From: Lipingzhangella_A rawalii
Lineage (GTDB): Bacteria > Actinomycetota > Actinomycetes > Streptosporangiales > Streptosporangiaceae
Reading direction: 5' to 3'
Length of the DNA: 64,000 nt
Assembly (NCBI RefSeq): GCF_031628175.1
Contig: NZ_JAVLVT010000009.1
Span: forward strand, 62,001 to 126,000
Shown here: one piece after another, positions 41,956 to 51,534 of the stretch
How positions within the stretch are numbered: the first letter of the stretch is position 1
Layout: each line of letters opens with the position of its first letter
Made by a program: the position numbers and the translations under genes
The notes under the pieces: generated by a model
Told to the model about the DNA's origin: nothing
Database searches by the model: none
Seen by the model: only the letters and a program-made list of their open reading frames with translations

Positions 41956-43272
41956 ATGGCTCTGTTTCGTCGCAAGAGTTCCGCCGCAACCGACCCCGCA
42001 GTCGCCATCGCCGAGTTCTGGGCAGCGTGGCCCGAGCTGCGCGACGCCTTGGCCCGCGCACTCGACGGAGGCGAACCCGTCCCCGAGGACATCGCCTCGC
42101 GGATGGACGAGCGTGTCCGACGCATCCATCCCAAGCTGGAGTGGGAGATTGCTCGCGCCAGTGATCCACTGGCGGGCCTGGGGCTGGAAGACCTCAGCGA
42201 CAGCGCCCTCGCCGACCTTGCGGAGTTGAACAACCTGGATCCGCAGGACGCGGACGGTTCGACGCACCCGGCGGGCCGGTCCGCTGCGACGGACCCCGCG
42301 GACGGTTCGGCCGGATCCGACGACACACCGGCGCCGACCGACATGGACGAGACTGATGCGGCACGGTCGGCGGACCGCACCGACGCAGCAGAGACGCCCG
42401 CCAATTCGACCGAAACCGGCCAGTACACGCTGACCCTCACTGGCGGCACCGACGACGCGGTTCGGGTGCTGGCCGAACGGTGGCGGCAGGCCGCCCCAGA
42501 GGACGGCGAGTGGAGTTTCCATCCGGCGCGCCAGGCGGATCACGACCAACTGGCCCGGACGCTGTCCTGGGGTGACCACCAGCTGGATCTCAGTCACGCC
42601 ACCGTGGCCCTACGGGTCAACCAGTCCGCCGTGAAGATCGAAGCCAGCGTCTTCCATCCCGACTTCATGTTTCTCGCCGAGGATGTGCAGCACGCGGTGG
42701 CGCGGCACATCACATTGCTCGCGCTCGGCGAGGATGATCTCGTCCGTTGGATTGGGGCGATTCACCCGCTGACGGAGAAGCCGCTCGACCCACTTCCCCC
42801 CACGTCCATGCCCTCGGTGGTTCGCCAGTTGACCAGCGCTCTCGGTAGTGGCGGCTGGGTCGTCGCCCAGGGCCGAATCCCGGTCGGGGGGCCGTTCGAG
42901 ATCACCCTACGGCACCCGCTAAGCCGCCGGGACTATCCCGCCTTCACCCTGTATGTCCTGGTCACGGTTCCCTACGCCAACAGCGGTCAGGACCGGCTTC
43001 CCACGGCGGATTCGGCGCGTGCCCTGACCGAGTTCAGCGACACCCTGAGCGAGCTTCTCGGCGAACACGGTGCCCTGTTGGCGCACCGAACGATGGGCGG
43101 CCAGCGCCAGTTCCACTTCTACCTGGATCCGGAGTCGGGAATCCTCCCGCAGCTCGAGCAGGCTCTCGAGCAGTGGCCGGAGGGACGCGCAACCCTGAGC
43201 AGCTTCCTGGATCCCGACTGGCAGGCCATCGAACAGCTGGCCAAGCCCCTGCGCCGGAAACTGGGCCGCTGA
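41956..43272 (+). CDS. DUF695-like cytoplasmic protein of unknown function
   Basis: A 438-residue soluble protein. Residues 1-75 form an acidic helical part (FWAAWPELRDALARAL...MDERVRRIHPKLEWEI), residues about 85-135 are a low-complexity Asp/Ala/Thr linker, and the rest matches the DUF695 pattern in its second half (FTLYVLVTVPYANSGQDRLPT...FSDTLSELLGEHGALLAHRTMGGQRQFHFYLD). No catalytic motif is apparent. ATG 41956 follows TTGGAG; it diverges from mnmA over 95 bases and converges on the cysteine desulfurase gene. Confidence 0.65.
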   Translation: MALFRRKSSAATDPAVAIAEFWAAWPELRDALARALDGGEPVPEDIASRMDERVRRIHPKLEWEIARASDPLAGLGLEDLSDSALADLAELNNLDPQDADGSTHPAGRSAATDPADGSAGSDDTPAPTDMDETDAARSADRTDAAETPANSTETGQYTLTLTGGTDDAVRVLAERWRQAAPEDGEWSFHPARQADHDQLARTLSWGDHQLDLSHATVALRVNQSAVKIEASVFHPDFMFLAEDVQHAVARHITLLALGEDDLVRWIGAIHPLTEKPLDPLPPTSMPSVVRQLTSALGSGGWVVAQGRIPVGGPFEITLRHPLSRRDYPAFTLYVLVTVPYANSGQDRLPTADSARALTEFSDTLSELLGEHGALLAHRTMGGQRQFHFYLDPESGILPQLEQALEQWPEGRATLSSFLDPDWQAIEQLAKPLRRKLGR

Positions 43273-43347
43273 GCCGCGCGCTGGGGAGCATCCGCGAACC
43301 GGCAGACCGGCCGTCACACACCGGCAGCGCCGAGGCGTGGGCCGGGG

Positions 43348-44523
43348 TCAGCGGTCGCCTCGAACCGCCTCGGCCCGGCGCGCCCGCTGTACCGCCGGCC
43401 CCAAGGCGTGGCCCAGCTCCGTAATATCGGCAGGGCTCGATCCGGGCCCGAGCGTGAACCGAAGCGCCCCCAATGCGCTGTCCCGATCGGCGCCCATCGC
43501 CAACAACACATGACTGGGCTGCGCCACCCCGGTGGTGCAGGCCGAGCCGGTGGAGCAGGCGATGCCGGCGGCGTCCAACAGCAACAGCAGGGCGTCCGCG
43601 GCACATCCGGGGAAGGTCAGGTGCACGTTACCTGGCAGGCGTTGGCTGGGATGGCCGTTGAGCACCACGTCCGGAACGACCCGTCGCACCTCGTCCAGGA
43701 GGCTGCCGCGGAGTGCGGTCAGCGTGGCCACGTGCTCGTCCCGCTCCCGGTGCACCAGCTCGACCGCCGCAGCCATCCCCGCGACCAGTGGCGTCATGAC
43801 CGTGCCCGACCTGAGGTCCCGCTCCTGCCCGCCACCGTGCAACACCGGCGTGGGCTCAACGCCACGCTCCAGCAGCAGGGCGCCAACCCCCATGGGGCCA
43901 CCGAGCTTGTGTCCGGACACCGTCAGCGCACTGACACCGCTTCCGGCGAAGTCCACGGGCAACTGCGCCGGAGCCTGGACCGCGTCGGTGTGCAGGGGAA
44001 CGTCGTAGTCCCGCGCGATCCGCGCCAGCTCGGCCACCGGCTGGATGGTTCCGACCTCGTTGTTCGCCCACATGACGGAGGCGAGTGCGGTGCCGTCCGG
44101 GTCCCGGCGCAGCTCCTCGTGAAACGCTTCGGGCTGCACCATCCCGTACTCGTCGACGGGAAGCTGCACACACTCCGCCCCCTGGGCCTCGGCCAGCCAG
44201 TGGGCGGCATCCAGAACGGCGTGGTGCTCAACGCTACTGACCAGGATCCGGCGTCGGCGGGGATCGGCCCTGGTTCGGGCCCAGTACAGGCCTTTGACCG
44301 CGAGATTGTTGGCCTCGGTTCCCCCACCGGTGAACACCACCTCGTGTGGTGTGGCCCCGAGTGCACCGGCAATGGTCTCCCGGGCCTCCTCCACAACCCG
44401 CCGGGCGCGTCGCCCCGCATTGTGCAGGGAGGACGGATTACCGATCCGCCCCATCTCCGCAGAGACAACGTCGGCTACGGCGGCGCGTACCGGTGTGGTG
44501 GCCGCGTGGTCCAGGTACACCAT
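43348..44523 (-). CDS. Cysteine desulfurase (IscS/NifS-type)
   Basis: A 391-residue class V PLP enzyme that removes sulfur from cysteine and passes it as a persulfide. It begins MVYLDHAATTPVR, has SSVEHHAVLDAA with the PLP-stacking His, the PLP lysine in TVSGHKLGGPMG and the mobile loop GIACSTGSACTTG containing the reactive Cys. The length and motif class are group I (IscS/NifS). Actinobacteria use SufS for most cluster assembly, so this enzyme two genes from mnmA is a good candidate donor for tRNA thiolation. ATG 44523 with GGGGTG upstream. Confidence 0.93.
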   Translation of the reverse strand: MVYLDHAATTPVRAAVADVVSAEMGRIGNPSSLHNAGRRARRVVEEARETIAGALGATPHEVVFTGGGTEANNLAVKGLYWARTRADPRRRRILVSSVEHHAVLDAAHWLAEAQGAECVQLPVDEYGMVQPEAFHEELRRDPDGTALASVMWANNEVGTIQPVAELARIARDYDVPLHTDAVQAPAQLPVDFAGSGVSALTVSGHKLGGPMGVGALLLERGVEPTPVLHGGGQERDLRSGTVMTPLVAGMAAAVELVHRERDEHVATLTALRGSLLDEVRRVVPDVVLNGHPSQRLPGNVHLTFPGCAADALLLLLDAAGIACSTGSACTTGVAQPSHVLLAMGADRDSALGALRFTLGPGSSPADITELGHALGPAVQRARRAEAVRGDR

Positions 44524-44667
44524 GGCACCCCAGTTTAGGCGGGCTGGCTCCACATCCCGTCGCCCACCGGAGTGCGGCTCGGTGGTTCTGGCCCTCGGCC
44601 CAGAATCGGCGGCCGGCGCCTGCCGCCGCCCGGGCGTTAGTCCGGCCCGGCATGTGGGCTTCACACG

Positions 44668-44702
44668 GTGGTGGGCCGGCAGGGATCCCGCCGGCCCACC
44701 AC
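44668..44702 (-). terminator. Terminator hairpin after etfA
   Basis: GTGGTGGGCCGGC and GCCGGCCCACCAC form a perfect 13-bp stem around AGGGATCCC, about 70 bases beyond the etfA stop on the minus strand. There is no U-tract. Confidence 0.65.
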
Positions 44703-44772
44703 AGACTGTCACAGTCCAGCCCGACCGCGCGCCCCGGCCTTACCGGCCCAACCCGGGGCGGCGACCGGGGTG

Positions 44773-45720
44773 TTAGGACCGCTTCTTGACCTCCTCGGTC
44801 AGCTGCGGTGCCACCGTGTGCAGGTCACCCAGCACACTGAAGTCGCTGATCTCGTGGATCGGAGCCTCGGGGTCCTTGTTCACCGCGACGATGTTCTTCG
44901 ACGTCTGCATCCCGGCACGGTGCTGGATCGCTCCGGAGATTCCCAGTGCGATGTACAGGTTCGGGCTCACCGTCTTGCCGGTCTGCCCCACCTGGAACTG
45001 GTGCGGATACCAGCCGGCGTCCGTGGCAGCCCGCGAGGCGCCCACGGCGGCCCCCAGGGAGTCGGCGAGCTGCTCCACGACCGTGAAGTCGTCGGAGCCC
45101 ACACCCCGGCCGCCACTGACCACAATCGCGGCCTCGGTCAACTCCGGACGTTCCCCGCGCTCCTCCACGACCCGCTCGGTCACGGTGGCGCTTCGTGCCG
45201 CGTCGGACAGCTCCACACTCACCGCTTCCTCGGCGGCATCCGCCGGGCTCGGCTCCGCGGGAACAGCGTTGGGCCGCACCGCCAGGAACGGGGTTCCCTT
45301 GCGCACCTTGGCGTGGGTCACCATGGCGCCGCCGAAGATGGAGTGTTCGGCCACCAGCTCCCCGGTGACGTCCACGACGTCGGTGAGGATGCCCGAGTCC
45401 GTCTTGATCGCGGCACGGGCCGCGACCTCCTTGTTCTGGGCTGTGGCGGAGACCAGTACGGCGGCCGGTGCGTGGTCCTGGACCAGCGTGGCCAGAAGCT
45501 CCGCCTGCGGTGCGACCACGTGGTCGGTGTACTCGGAGCCGTCGGCCACGTAGACCTTCGCGGCGCCGTACTCGGCCAGGGTGGCGCGGCCGTTGGCGCT
45601 ACCGCCGCCGACCCAGACAGCGCTGGGCTCGCCGATCCGACGCGCCGCCGTCAACAGCTCCTGAGTGACCTTCTTTACCTCTCCGTCGACGTGGTCGACG
45701 AGGACGAGGACCTCTGCCAT
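44773..45720 (-). CDS. etfA: Electron transfer flavoprotein alpha subunit
   Basis: A 315-residue FAD-binding subunit. The C-terminal FAD domain shows IVVSGGRGVGS, SLGAAVGASRAATDAGWYPHQFQVGQTGKTVSPNLYIALGISGAIQHRAGM and NIVAVNKDPEAPIHEISDF, all diagnostic. It takes electrons from acyl-CoA dehydrogenases and passes them toward the quinone pool. ATG 45720 is used, with GGAAGGGA about 11 bases upstream. It follows etfB by 41 bases in one operon. Confidence 0.96.
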   Translation of the reverse strand: MAEVLVLVDHVDGEVKKVTQELLTAARRIGEPSAVWVGGGSANGRATLAEYGAAKVYVADGSEYTDHVVAPQAELLATLVQDHAPAAVLVSATAQNKEVAARAAIKTDSGILTDVVDVTGELVAEHSIFGGAMVTHAKVRKGTPFLAVRPNAVPAEPSPADAAEEAVSVELSDAARSATVTERVVEERGERPELTEAAIVVSGGRGVGSDDFTVVEQLADSLGAAVGASRAATDAGWYPHQFQVGQTGKTVSPNLYIALGISGAIQHRAGMQTSKNIVAVNKDPEAPIHEISDFSVLGDLHTVAPQLTEEVKKRS

Positions 45721-45761
45721 GTCGTGCAATCCCTTCCTTGCTCGCGGGAGTCGCGCCCGAG

Positions 45762-46541
45762 TCAGACGAACTTCTTCTCGGCCAGGAACTCGGCGATCTT
45801 GACTCCGCCGTCGCCCTCGTCCTTGACGACGGTTCCCGCCGCACGCGGCGGTGCCGGAGCGGCGTCGGTGACCTCGGTCGCGGCGTTGGCGAGTCCCACC
45901 TTCTCGGCGCTGATCCCCGCGGCCGCGAGGTCGAGCTTCTCCACCGGCTTCTTCTTGGCCTGCATGATGAGCTTGAACGAGGGGTAGCGCGGCTCGTTGA
46001 TCTTCTCGACCACCGACACCACCGCCGGCAGGGAGGCGGTCACCACGTCGTAGCCGTAGTCGGTAGTGCGGCGGATCGTGGCGGTGCCGTCCTCGATGTC
46101 AACCTTGCTGGCCTGGGTCAGCTGGGGAACGCCGAGGTACTCGGCCAGAGCCGCGCCCAGCACACCGGTGCGGGCATCGGTGGACTCCGAGCCCAGAATG
46201 ACCAGGTCGTAGGAAACGGTGGACAGGGTCTGTGCCAGCGCGTAGGCGGTCTGTAGCGCGTCCGAGCCGTGCAGTGCCTCATCGTTCAGGTGCACGGCCT
46301 TGTCGGCACCCATCGACAGCGCCTTGCGGATCGAGTCCGTGGCCTGGTCGGGTCCCATGCTCACCACGGTGACCTCGCCGCCGTGCTTCTCCCGCTGGAG
46401 GAGTGCCTCCTCGATCGCGTACTCACACAGCTCGTTGATCACACCGTCCGACCCCGCTCGATCGAGGGTGTGGTCGGCGGGGTTGAGTTTACGCTCGGTC
46501 GCCGTGTCCGGGACCTGCTTGACCAATACGACGATATTCAT
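45762..46541 (-). CDS. etfB: Electron transfer flavoprotein beta subunit
   Basis: A 259-residue AMP-binding partner of EtfA. MNIVVLVKQVPDTATERKL, EALLQREKHGGEVTVVSMGP and LVILGSESTDARTGVLGAALAEYLGVPQLT are typical, and LPAVVSVVEKINEPRYPSFKLIMQAKKKP contains the recognition loop for dehydrogenase partners. GGGAGG is 14 bases before ATG 46541. The enoyl-CoA hydratase at 49.8 kb is another beta-oxidation gene nearby. Confidence 0.96.
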   Translation of the reverse strand: MNIVVLVKQVPDTATERKLNPADHTLDRAGSDGVINELCEYAIEEALLQREKHGGEVTVVSMGPDQATDSIRKALSMGADKAVHLNDEALHGSDALQTAYALAQTLSTVSYDLVILGSESTDARTGVLGAALAEYLGVPQLTQASKVDIEDGTATIRRTTDYGYDVVTASLPAVVSVVEKINEPRYPSFKLIMQAKKKPVEKLDLAAAGISAEKVGLANAATEVTDAAPAPPRAAGTVVKDEGDGGVKIAEFLAEKKFV

Positions 46542-46834
46542 GGCCGCTAGCCGACCTCCCTGCACTGGGTCTGAACTGGACCTGCACTCCGCTTGCTGTG
46601 TTTGCTGTGTACCCGCGTACGGGCTTGTGGGCGCGGTGGCGCCCCGGTTCCTCCTCGTCGACCTGCTTTGGTGTCTCTCCAGACTGCCAAAACCGTCGGC
46701 GCTGACCCGCGGTGGGGCAACGGTCGTCGTGGTAACCGACCACACCTGGGCCCTCCCCCCGATGTTACTCGCTAGTAGCACCAGTGGGGCACATTCCGAT
46801 GAGACCTACCGCACACACCACCAGGTCAATCCCG

Positions 46835-48838
46835 TCAGCTGATGAACGGGATCGGCCTCCAGTCCGGAGCCACATCCAGCCCCAGGCCGATAAAGAACAG
46901 GGCCATTAGGCAGCAGGCGATGATGGATCCCCAGTAGACGTACGGATTGCGGATCCCGATCCCGGTCAACCACCGGTTGGCCTGCTCCCGCGCTCCACGC
47001 CCGTCCGGACCGACGAATGTGAGCAGAATCATGATAGCCACCGAGTAGGCCCCCCAGTACAGGGCCGTGGACTCGGCCAGGGGAGTAAGCCCCACGATCA
47101 GACCGACCACCGCGCCGATCAGCAGATACAGCAGACCGTAGACCAGCACCCAGCCGAGGCGGCGGAGCAGGGCCGGGAACAAACTCATCGCGATCAACAT
47201 GGTGTCGGTGTTGCGTGGCCCACGCTCCATCAGCCGCCGCGCGTGTTGACGTCGCACCATATCGGCCGCGCCCAACACCACAGCGGTACTCAGGCCCACG
47301 ATGAGCCCGATCCCGGGCAGCATCAGCGACAGCCCGACCAGGCTCAGCAACAGGGGGATCAGGATCAGGGACGGCAGCCGACGTGGCTCGTCCGCCTCCT
47401 CCTCGGCAACGAAATCCGGGTCGTAGTAGGGCTCGTAGTAGCTGTCATCCCGCTGCTGCGGCTCGAACATCGCCGTGTCCTGCGGGTTGGCCGCCTGCCG
47501 ACCGCGTTCCTCCACCGGGGTGAGAATGTCGCGGAACTCGTCGGGACGCAGCGTGGAGTTGAAGAACTGGGTTTGGGGCCCCTCCGCGGTACCTCCCCCG
47601 GAACCGGAGGCCGGAGACGTCCTCGAGTCCGCGATGGTCTGCGGATCCTCCATTCCCGCCACCAGGGTCTGGTCCGTGCCCGCCACGGACGGAGCGGCCA
47701 TGGTCTGATCCGCGGGGCCGGATTCTCCCCCCGCCTGCGGGGAGACCATGGTCTGGTCCGTGCCCTCCGTGGCGGGAGACACCATGGTCTGGTCCGCCGC
47801 GGCGGCCGGCGCCGCCATCGTGGCCGCGGAATCGGCCTGGGCGGGCTCCTGCGGCCCCGAGTCCTGCTGGTGGGAATCGTCCCGCCCCGTCGCTCCGCGA
47901 CCGTGGTCCGCACCGGACGCCGCCGTGATCAGTCCCGCGGAGGTCATCGGCCCCTGCGTCGTGTAGGTCCCGGTGAATCCGGAGACCTGAGCGGCGTCCG
48001 CCCCCTCCAGGGGCAGGTCGAGATTGAGCTGCTCGGTAGCGCTCACCAGCTCCGCCGAACTCGGGCGGTTCGACATCTCCCGAGCAACCGCCCGCTGCAC
48101 CAAGGGCTTGAGCTCCTCGGGCACCCCGTCCACCTCGATGTGCCCGTTGAGAATCCGGTAGAAAATCACCTCAAACGCGCCGGCCCCGTAGGGCGGATTC
48201 CCCGTGGCCGCGAAGGCCACCGTGGCGCCCCAGGCGTGCACATCCGTCGCGGGCCCCAGGTCGGTTCCCTCAATAACCTCCGGGGACAGGTAGCTCGGGG
48301 TACCCACGAAGGTCCCGGTTTGGGTGAGTTTGGCGCTGTCCACGGCATGTGCGATGCCGAAGTCGATCACGATCGGTTCACCGTTGGAGATGATCACGTT
48401 GCCCGGTTTGAGATCCCGGTGGATGACCCCGGCCTGGTGAATATTGTCCAGTGCCCGCGCCAGTCCGGTGACCAGACGGGTCAGGGCCCGCCCACGCAGG
48501 GGCCCGTGATCGGTAACCGTGTCATCCAGGGTCATACCGGGAACGTACTCGGTGACCACCCACGGCTGGTGTGCGTTGGTATCGGCGTCGAGGACCTCCG
48601 CAACGTTGCGACTGTGCACGCGTCGCATCGTCTCGACCTCACGCGCCAGCCGGGCGCGCGCAACCTCGTCCCCGGCCACCTCGGAGCGCAGCACCTTCAC
48701 GGCCACGAACTGGCCCTGGGCGTCCTCGGCCTGGTAGACGACGCCCATCCCACCCGAGCCGATACGCCGACGAATCCGATACTGCCCAATACGCTCCGGC
48801 ATCTCGTCGCCGCCGGTGGAACCGGCTGTCCCTGGCAT
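46835..48838 (-). CDS. Transmembrane Ser/Thr protein kinase with DQTM repeats
   Basis: A 667-residue Hanks-type kinase. The catalytic domain (about 17-275) has GSGGMGVVY, ATP-binding Lys48, HRDLKPGN with catalytic Asp142, DFG at 159-161 and GTPSYLSPE as activation segment. A disordered region contains four DQTM/L(V/A) repeats (349-392), then PQTQFF and a tyrosine-rich acidic stretch, and the C-terminal third has about five hydrophobic segments with no large extracellular domain. The topology differs from PASTA kinases, which cross the membrane once. Threonines in the repeats may be autophosphorylated docking sites for FHA proteins; this is inference. ATG 48838 follows AAGGGG. Confidence 0.9.
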   Translation of the reverse strand: MPGTAGSTGGDEMPERIGQYRIRRRIGSGGMGVVYQAEDAQGQFVAVKVLRSEVAGDEVARARLAREVETMRRVHSRNVAEVLDADTNAHQPWVVTEYVPGMTLDDTVTDHGPLRGRALTRLVTGLARALDNIHQAGVIHRDLKPGNVIISNGEPIVIDFGIAHAVDSAKLTQTGTFVGTPSYLSPEVIEGTDLGPATDVHAWGATVAFAATGNPPYGAGAFEVIFYRILNGHIEVDGVPEELKPLVQRAVAREMSNRPSSAELVSATEQLNLDLPLEGADAAQVSGFTGTYTTQGPMTSAGLITAASGADHGRGATGRDDSHQQDSGPQEPAQADSAATMAAPAAAADQTMVSPATEGTDQTMVSPQAGGESGPADQTMAAPSVAGTDQTLVAGMEDPQTIADSRTSPASGSGGGTAEGPQTQFFNSTLRPDEFRDILTPVEERGRQAANPQDTAMFEPQQRDDSYYEPYYDPDFVAEEEADEPRRLPSLILIPLLLSLVGLSLMLPGIGLIVGLSTAVVLGAADMVRRQHARRLMERGPRNTDTMLIAMSLFPALLRRLGWVLVYGLLYLLIGAVVGLIVGLTPLAESTALYWGAYSVAIMILLTFVGPDGRGAREQANRWLTGIGIRNPYVYWGSIIACCLMALFFIGLGLDVAPDWRPIPFIS
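47663..47794 (-). repeat. Imperfect DQTMVSP-type repeats in the kinase linker
   Basis: The units ADQTMVSP, TDQTMVSP, ADQTMAAP and TDQTLVAG occur within 44 residues. Conservation is confined to the Asp-Gln-Thr-Met/Leu core, which suggests selection for the Thr and not mere slippage. Confidence 0.75.
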
Positions 48839-49131
48839 CTCATCCCCTTATTCGCTACGCACGCCACTCGCCCCGCGCCCGGATGAGCCCAAGCCCGGCA
48901 ACAGCGGGACGACCGCGCCCTGCACCAGACACGCTAGCCGGCACGGACCGCCCCCGAAAGTGCCGTCACCGCCAGCTCTCCCAACCACGGCGACCGCGCC
49001 GGACCGCCGTGGCCGGTCCGGCGACGACCGGGCCACGGTTCGCCATACCGCCTCCGGGACGCCGCACCGGAACCCGCCACAATCCCACCCCAGCTAGGGG
49101 CAGCACCGACGGGTACGGCTCCGGGGCGCCC

Positions 49132-49737
49132 TTAGCGTACCGGCCCGGGCGACGCGTCGGAGTCCGTCGAAATCGGTCGGGCCACCCCCGAGCGCACCTC
49201 AGCGCCGGGGAGCCCCTCCAGGGCGGCTCCCGGCACCACCAGTTTGGACCCTCGTATACCACTTCCGAGAATGACATGCTCCTGGTCCAGAACCGCCGAA
49301 TCGACCAGAATCGGCCACTGCGCGGGAAGCCCAATCGGGGTGATCCCCCCGTAGGCCATCTCACTCCGGGCGAGAACGTCGTCCTGGCTCGCGAACGACG
49401 CCTTGCGGGCGCCCAGCCAGCCACGCACGGCGCCGTTGACATCGGCACGGGTGGTCGCCAGGACCACGCACGCCGCCATGCTCAGCTGTGCGCCTCGCTT
49501 GCCCACGACCACCACACAGTTGGCCGACGCCTCGGCCGGGACCCCGTAGGCGGCGCAGCAGGACGCGGTGTCGGCGAGTTCGGGATCGATCTCGGCGACC
49601 CTGGCCTGCTGCGCCCAGGTCGAGGTTCCCCGGGCCGCCTCGAGTGCGGCCCGCACCGGCCTGGCCAGCAGGTCCGCACGTTCACTGGCGGGATAGGTCC
49701 ACAATCCCCACATGCGGATCGCCCCAGGCGCATCCAT
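49132..49737 (-). CDS. YbaK/ProX-type aminoacyl-tRNA editing domain protein
   Basis: A 201-residue protein with the YbaK fold that hydrolyses mischarged aminoacyl-tRNA such as Cys- or Ala-tRNA(Pro). The central VVVVGKRGAQLSMAACVVLATTRADVNGAVRGWLGARKASFAS and YGGITPIGLPAQWPILVD match the family, including the lysine and the GGxxPxG loop. The first 30 residues are additional. The ATG at 49737 lies 14 bases beyond the enoyl-CoA hydratase stop, behind TTAGGAG, so the two are cotranscribed. Confidence 0.8.
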   Translation of the reverse strand: MDAPGAIRMWGLWTYPASERADLLARPVRAALEAARGTSTWAQQARVAEIDPELADTASCCAAYGVPAEASANCVVVVGKRGAQLSMAACVVLATTRADVNGAVRGWLGARKASFASQDDVLARSEMAYGGITPIGLPAQWPILVDSAVLDQEHVILGSGIRGSKLVVPGAALEGLPGAEVRSGVARPISTDSDASPGPVR

Positions 49738-49751
49738 GTCCGAATCCGCTC

Positions 49752-50567
49752 CTAACGCCCGTTGAACGTCGCCTTGCCCGGCCCGTGCTCCAGGAAACTA
49801 CGCATTCCGGTGGTCTGGTCCTCGGTCGCGAACAGTCCGGCGAAGTGCAACCGCTCGATCTCCAGTCCGGTTTCCAGATCGGTCTCCAGCCCGGAATCAA
49901 TGGCCTGTTTCGCGGCCCGCAGCGCCACGGCCGGCCCGTCACTGTACCGCGCGACGAGCTGCACCGCCGCCGTGTACACCGGGTCCTCATCCGGAGCGGC
50001 CTGGCTCTCCTCCACATCGACCACCCGGTCCACCAGCCCCATGTTCGCGGCCTCTGCCGCATCGACCATACGCCCGCTGAACACCAGGTCCTTGGCCCGC
50101 GCCGGCCCCACGAGCCGGGACAACCGCTGGGTTCCCCCGGCCCCCGGGATCACCCCGAGCAGGATCTCGGGCTGGCCCAGCTTGGCCGCGGAGGACGCGA
50201 CCCGGAAGTCCGCGCACAGTGCCAGCTCGCAGCCACCCCCGAGGGCGTAACCGTTGATGGCGGCCACGACCGGCTTCGGAATCTGGGCCACGGTCGTGAA
50301 GGCCCGCTGGAGCTCACCCGACTGCGCGGTCATATCGGCGTAGCTCATGTCGACCATCTCAGCGATGTCGGCCCCGGCAGCGAAGATCCGTTCCCCGCCG
50401 TACAGCACGACGGCTCGTACCTGGTCGTCGGCCGTGATCTGCTCGGCCGCCGCACGGATCTCCCGCTGCACCTGGGAGTTGAGGGCGTTCATCTTGGGCC
50501 GGTCCACGCGCAGCACGGCGACCGCGGGATGGGTCGGGTCCGACTCGAGCCGTACGAACTCTGCCAT
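49752..50567 (-). CDS. Enoyl-CoA hydratase/isomerase family protein
   Basis: A 271-residue crotonase. The oxyanion-hole segments FAAGADIAEMVDM and INGYALGGGCELALCADFRVAS are present, and the two catalytic glutamates appear in GGGCELAL and GQPEILLGVIPGAGGTQRL, as expected of a true hydratase adding water to trans-2-enoyl-CoA. AAAGAGG precedes ATG 50567. The similarity is strongest to EchA-type beta-oxidation hydratases; the chain-length preference is unknown. Confidence 0.9.
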   Translation of the reverse strand: MAEFVRLESDPTHPAVAVLRVDRPKMNALNSQVQREIRAAAEQITADDQVRAVVLYGGERIFAAGADIAEMVDMSYADMTAQSGELQRAFTTVAQIPKPVVAAINGYALGGGCELALCADFRVASSAAKLGQPEILLGVIPGAGGTQRLSRLVGPARAKDLVFSGRMVDAAEAANMGLVDRVVDVEESQAAPDEDPVYTAAVQLVARYSDGPAVALRAAKQAIDSGLETDLETGLEIERLHFAGLFATEDQTTGMRSFLEHGPGKATFNGR

Positions 50568-50651
50568 GGTTACCTCTTTCCCCGAGTGTGTGCGGTGACC
50601 GCCATCCTGCCAGGGCGATGCCCGGTGACCTCCCAGGGGGGACGGCGTCTC

Positions 50652-51533
50652 TCAGCGCTCCCGGTCCGCCCACTCCGGAAACCCGAGGCCATGAACGCCG
50701 CGGTACTCGGCCCGCGGCGGCGGGCTCCAGTCAGCCAACAGAGACTCCGCGGGGCGCACGACCTCCACACCCAGTGGTCGACAGACGTCCAGCGGATCCC
50801 CGGCCTCGGGCCCCCACAGCGGCACCGACAGGTCACCGCCCGGACAGGTGCTCAGGGCGACCAGCAGATCCACCTCCGCCAGAAACTCGAGGTAGTCCCC
50901 GGGGCGTGCAGGACACGCTCGCATGTAGTACTGGTCCTCGTCATTCAGCCCGGTGCACTGGAATACGTTGAGCACGTCGTGCACGTCGAACTCGGTGAGC
51001 CCGTAGGGAAGAACCGCGCGCGTCAGGTTCGAGTGACAGTGAAAGTCGAACTGCTGCCCGGTCAGCATCTGGTTGACGTAGGGATCGCAGCGGGATCCCA
51101 GCAGGTCGTGTACCCGCCCCCCGACGCTGTCCGGCCCATAGTCGGCCAGCGTGTCCGCTGTGATGGTCGCCAGTGGACGCAGGAACGGCAGCGTCGACCA
51201 CAACCGGTCGTAGGTACTGACGTGCGCGGCCTGGAGCTGGCGGGTGCGAGCCGCCCACATGCGTTCCCGCGGGTCGTGGCGGTACCAGAGGTTGAGGTCC
51301 CCGACCTGCGGCCCCTGCGGAGCGATGATCCGGAACAGGTGCCCGGCCGGGACCTCCCAGGCACGTCCGGATCGGATCGGGACCTCGAAACTGTGCACCG
51401 TGGTCCGTTGGGATCGGGGTGCCTGCGCCAGCCGTGCGTAGAACGCGTGATCGACCGACAGGGCTCCCCCGGCCGCACTCGCCCGGTATGCGGGAGCCGG
51501 GGTGCCGCCCCCGTCGTCATTCTCGATCGGCAT
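50652..51533 (-). CDS. DUF1989 (urea carboxylase-associated family) protein
   Basis: A 293-residue protein. VPAGHLFRIIAPQGPQVGDLNLWYRHDPRERMWAARTRQLQAAHVSTYDRLWSTLPFLRPLATITAD and HCHSNLTRAVLPYGL...VLNVFQCTGLNDEDQYYMRACPARPGDYLEFLAEVDLLVALSTCPGGD contain the conserved His, Cys and Glu residues of DUF1989, probably metal-binding. Members accompany urea carboxylase in some bacteria, but no such gene is here. The ATG at 51533 is one base after the stop of the upstream lipoprotein gene, so they form an operon. Confidence 0.8.
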   Translation of the reverse strand: MPIENDDGGGTPAPAYRASAAGGALSVDHAFYARLAQAPRSQRTTVHSFEVPIRSGRAWEVPAGHLFRIIAPQGPQVGDLNLWYRHDPRERMWAARTRQLQAAHVSTYDRLWSTLPFLRPLATITADTLADYGPDSVGGRVHDLLGSRCDPYVNQMLTGQQFDFHCHSNLTRAVLPYGLTEFDVHDVLNVFQCTGLNDEDQYYMRACPARPGDYLEFLAEVDLLVALSTCPGGDLSVPLWGPEAGDPLDVCRPLGVEVVRPAESLLADWSPPPRAEYRGVHGLGFPEWADRER

Positions 51534-51534
51534 C

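Noticed and set aside
47663..47794. Repeat in the kinase gene as simple DNA slippage
   Set aside because: The nucleotide units differ considerably while the DQTM core is kept, so protein-level constraint is the better reading.
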